Position numbers and translations under genes: made by a program. The notes under the pieces are model-generated. The model saw only the letters and a list, made by a program, of their open reading frames with translations. It had not been told where the DNA came from and searched no databases. A stretch of DNA of 64,000 nucleotides. Origin: Paragonimus westermani. Lineage: Eukaryota; Platyhelminthes; Trematoda; Plagiorchiida; Troglotrematidae. Below are positions 62,128 to 64,000 of this stretch, one piece after another. The stretch is from assembly GCA_008508345.1 (NCBI GenBank), contig QNGE01000147.1:118237-182236 (forward strand), read 5' to 3'. How positions within the stretch are numbered: the stretch's first letter is position 1; every line of letters starts with the position of its first letter.

Positions 62128-63810
62128 CTAGTTTAATTGATATACAGGGCAGTCAATCAGATTCAACCTGAATATGTGCATACATTAACGTTTTACGACA
62201 AACTAGATGGTGACGAGAAGTACAGCAAACAAAAACATCAAGTTGTTTGAAAAACATAAATATCTACTTAAGGAATTCATGGAGCACTCGAAATGGTTAA
62301 GATGTCAACAAGCCGTAGAAAGTTTATTGATTTTATGGAGTAGCTTAGAAGAGAATCATAAGTTATTTTGAAACCCTTATATGACGATCAGTCAAGACAA
62401 AATTGAAGGATAAATTTAACTGATCTCACAAATGCACTCGGTCTCACTTTTTACATCTAACGTAATACAGTAACTGAAGGTTGTGGATTGAGTAGTTTCG
62501 ATCTGCAGGTCCTATTTGTCAGTAAGGAAGTCTAAAACTGCCAAACAGTGTGCACAATTTGGCAACGTGAGGGGCACAAGAAACCGTAACTAACGGTTGT
62601 CGGTAAGATTTTCCCCGATGATATTAATGGTGGGTCATACAGACACTGTGAATTCATTAATCACCTGTGACTGTTGGAGAACCATTTTTACTTACTCATT
62701 TATACGGAAGTAAGCACAAGCACCTGAAATGACTACGGGTGAATTTTTGAAACTGGCAAATTTGCGTGAATATAATTTCTGGAAGTTGAACAACCTGCAC
62801 ACTCTTTGCTTGAGAATTCATTGATATGCAAAAACAAGAGAAGTGAAGTGTTTTTTGGTTTGACTGGAAACAGTTGTCAACTTTTCATAAGGATACCAAG
62901 AAATAGAACTTGCTTGATTCAAAAGTTTTTTATTCTGTCGGATCAAATATCTTCTTTCTTCTGCTTCTCGAGGATCCTACAATTGGGTTTCGGTAGAAAA
63001 CTTTACCTTATGAAAAAGCATACAGGAGTATATTGAACATGAAGTTGGAGCAATGAGGGTAGAATTAAACGCAGTCCATCTTGTTGAACAGTGGTTACAA
63101 GTGTCTCCTGAACAACATCTGTGCAATCCCAGTTACTGTCGTAGTAAAAAAGTCTGTGGCCATCAACAATTATTTGGTGACTCCTGTATCTACAATCAAA
63201 TGTATCGGAGGCGTTTAATTTAGTTTGTGGGACTCATCCCGATCTCGTTTCTCGAAAAGATACAAGTAACCTTATGGCCAATTTCTATCAGTTGTGGCTG
63301 CAAGGATAGCATGATGAAATAAAATTACTCGTTTTGCCAATAATGTTTACTGGATAATTACCCAATAACTGAGTAGCACTCATATTGGCCGCGAAAGCTG
63401 GAATTTAGATTAATCTGAATTTATTTTGCCGCTCGCTCTTAGATTAGCAAACCATGGCCGGTTTCGTGTTTGGTTAACTTCACTCGGTGAAGTTAACCGA
63501 AAATCTGTTTTTAAGAGGGAAGACCTTAATCCGTTGAATTTCCAGCAATCTCTAACAGAATGGACAACCTTCTTCAAAAATACTAAGGCTGTCGCAAAGA
63601 TTTTCAGTCTGACAATCCCTCTGAGAATAAATATGAAAGCGAAGTGTGAATTTAGAAGCCAGCATGGGATAACATCAATTTCTTTTTAATTTCTGTTCTA
63701 AGCTGTCCCGATTGGGCATACACAGGGCCGTACTTGTTTAACCAGATAAAAGAACTTCATATGCCATTAATATGAATAAAAACCACAAAAATTTACCAAG
63801 ACAAACTTAC
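62128..63810. other. Intron between microexon and exon 3
   Basis: About 1.7 kb. Apart from a strong hairpin at 63472-63498, nothing is recognised; the plus frame at 63426-63689 spans that hairpin and shows no domain. Confidence 0.4.
63472..63498. repeat. Perfect 12-bp hairpin with 3-nt loop
   Basis: GGTTAACTTCAC, loop TCG, then GTGAAGTTAACC, an exact inverted repeat extended by T/A pairs outside. It lies in an intron of the coiled-coil gene. Confidence 0.85.
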
Positions 63811-63822
63811 TATTTTGCGGCG
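63811..63822 (-). CDS. Coiled-coil gene, 12-nt microexon
   Basis: Twelve nucleotides (CGCCGCAAAATA, encoding RRKI) sit between a very strong acceptor (pyrimidine-rich tract ending TTTGTTTCAG) and a perfect GTAAGT donor. The preceding intron is 92 nt and the next is about 1.7 kb. The length is a multiple of three, and its residues fit the charged heptad pattern of the neighbouring exons. Microexons are common in trematode genes, though best known in secreted MEG proteins. Confidence 0.5.
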
Positions 63823-63914
63823 CTGAAACAAAAAGAAATACAAGACGCAGATAAGTTTTAGTAATTACACAACAAAATGAAGCGCAAGTTTCATCAAACT
63901 AAAATGTTAAATAC

Positions 63915-63971
63915 CTGCAGCATCAAGAAATTGTGGACGTAACCGGTCAACCCTTTTTGGTAAATGGTCAT
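63915..63971 (-). CDS. Coiled-coil gene, proposed exon 1 (5' end uncertain)
   Basis: A 57-nt frame runs from an ATG at 63971 to a CTGCAG|GTATTT donor at 63915 and encodes a hydrophobic, helix-prone stretch ending NFLMLQ. It is phase 0 at the donor, which agrees with the next two exons, and reads naturally into the coiled coil (LMLQ then RRKI then LYESAKK). The true 5' edge is unsure: an AG at 63953-63954 could be an acceptor, and another open frame (HLPKRVDRLRPQFLDAA) crosses the same donor but gives a phase that does not fit downstream. Confidence 0.35.
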
Positions 63972-64000
63972 TCAGGCACGAGGACGGGAACATGATTAGT

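Larger units (their letters stand above)
23470..63971 (-). other. Gene span: large coiled-coil protein gene
   Basis: Twelve exons on the minus strand can be chained from the right window edge to a TGA at 23625-23627. Each boundary was chosen from an AG acceptor and GT donor bordering a coding frame; exit and entry phases agree at all eleven joins (0,0,0,0,2,0,2,0,0,0,0), giving at least about 1,969 residues. Architecture: coiled coil (residues about 20-180), low-complexity linker with coiled-coil ends (180-460), long helical block (460-1490), coiled coil (1510-1800), helical tail (1780-1930), short terminal coiled coil (1933-1969). The 5' end probably lies beyond the window. Alternatives: two or three adjacent same-strand genes, or missed small exons. 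Function unknown; a cytoskeletal, centrosomal or Golgi scaffold role is only an inference from the coiled coils. Confidence 0.65.

Noticed and set aside
1..64000. CRISPR arrays, operons, ribosome-binding sites, rRNA
   Set aside because: No regularly spaced repeats or prokaryotic gene organisation; all evidence is of an animal genome.

Overview
The window looks like nuclear DNA of a flatworm, most probably a digenean trematode. This is inferred from one long, multi-exon, intron-rich gene with GT/AG splice sites and from the repeat mix: a Penelope-like element with a GIY-YIG domain, RTE/SR2-like LINE remnants, two Ty3/gypsy lineages (one CsRn1-like) and a tRNA-derived SINE carrying a hammerhead ribozyme, an arrangement known from schistosome Sm-alpha repeats. 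Nothing prokaryotic is present (no operons, CRISPR or rRNA).

The main gene lies on the minus strand between the right edge and 23.6 kb. Twelve exons can be proposed from open frames plus splice sites (63915-63971, 63811-63822, 61918-62127, 56623-56874, 48589-49439, 31632-34704, 31300-31370, 29068-29434, 27616-27798, 26788-27042, 25792-26256, 23625-23738). All eleven junctions keep the reading frame, giving a protein of at least about 1,969 residues: an N-terminal coiled coil, a helical non-coiled-coil block of about 1,020 residues in one 3.07-kb exon, then a second coiled-coil half ending at a TGA. A candidate ATTAAA polyadenylation signal follows at 23470-23475. The family is not recognised. 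One short coiled-coil segment faintly recalls JAKMIP proteins and part of the large exon faintly recalls codanin-1; neither is safe as a name.

The introns and the 3' flank are filled with mobile elements. From left to right: a decayed Ty3/gypsy element (about 6.6-9.9 kb, minus), a nearly complete Penelope-like element with direct terminal repeats and an extra inverted terminal copy (12.6-15.6 kb, minus), a degenerate SINE (20.5-20.75 kb), a LINE remnant in the last intron (24.3-25.0 kb, minus), a 5'-truncated CsRn1-like gypsy element with an uninterrupted RNase H-integrase frame (35.9-38.3 kb, plus), a second Penelope remnant followed by a decayed RTE-like LINE (44.35-46.3 kb, plus), another RTE-like LINE (50.9-52.05 kb, minus), and a pair of inverted SINE copies at 58.6-59.13 kb, one with a complete hammerhead fold.

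Bases 46-6590, 10.3-12.6 kb and 15.6-20.5 kb, and most intron sequence, show no gene I can support. The most interesting items are the large gene with its 12-nt microexon and its non-coiled central exon, and the hammerhead-bearing SINE family with one intact and two decayed copies.
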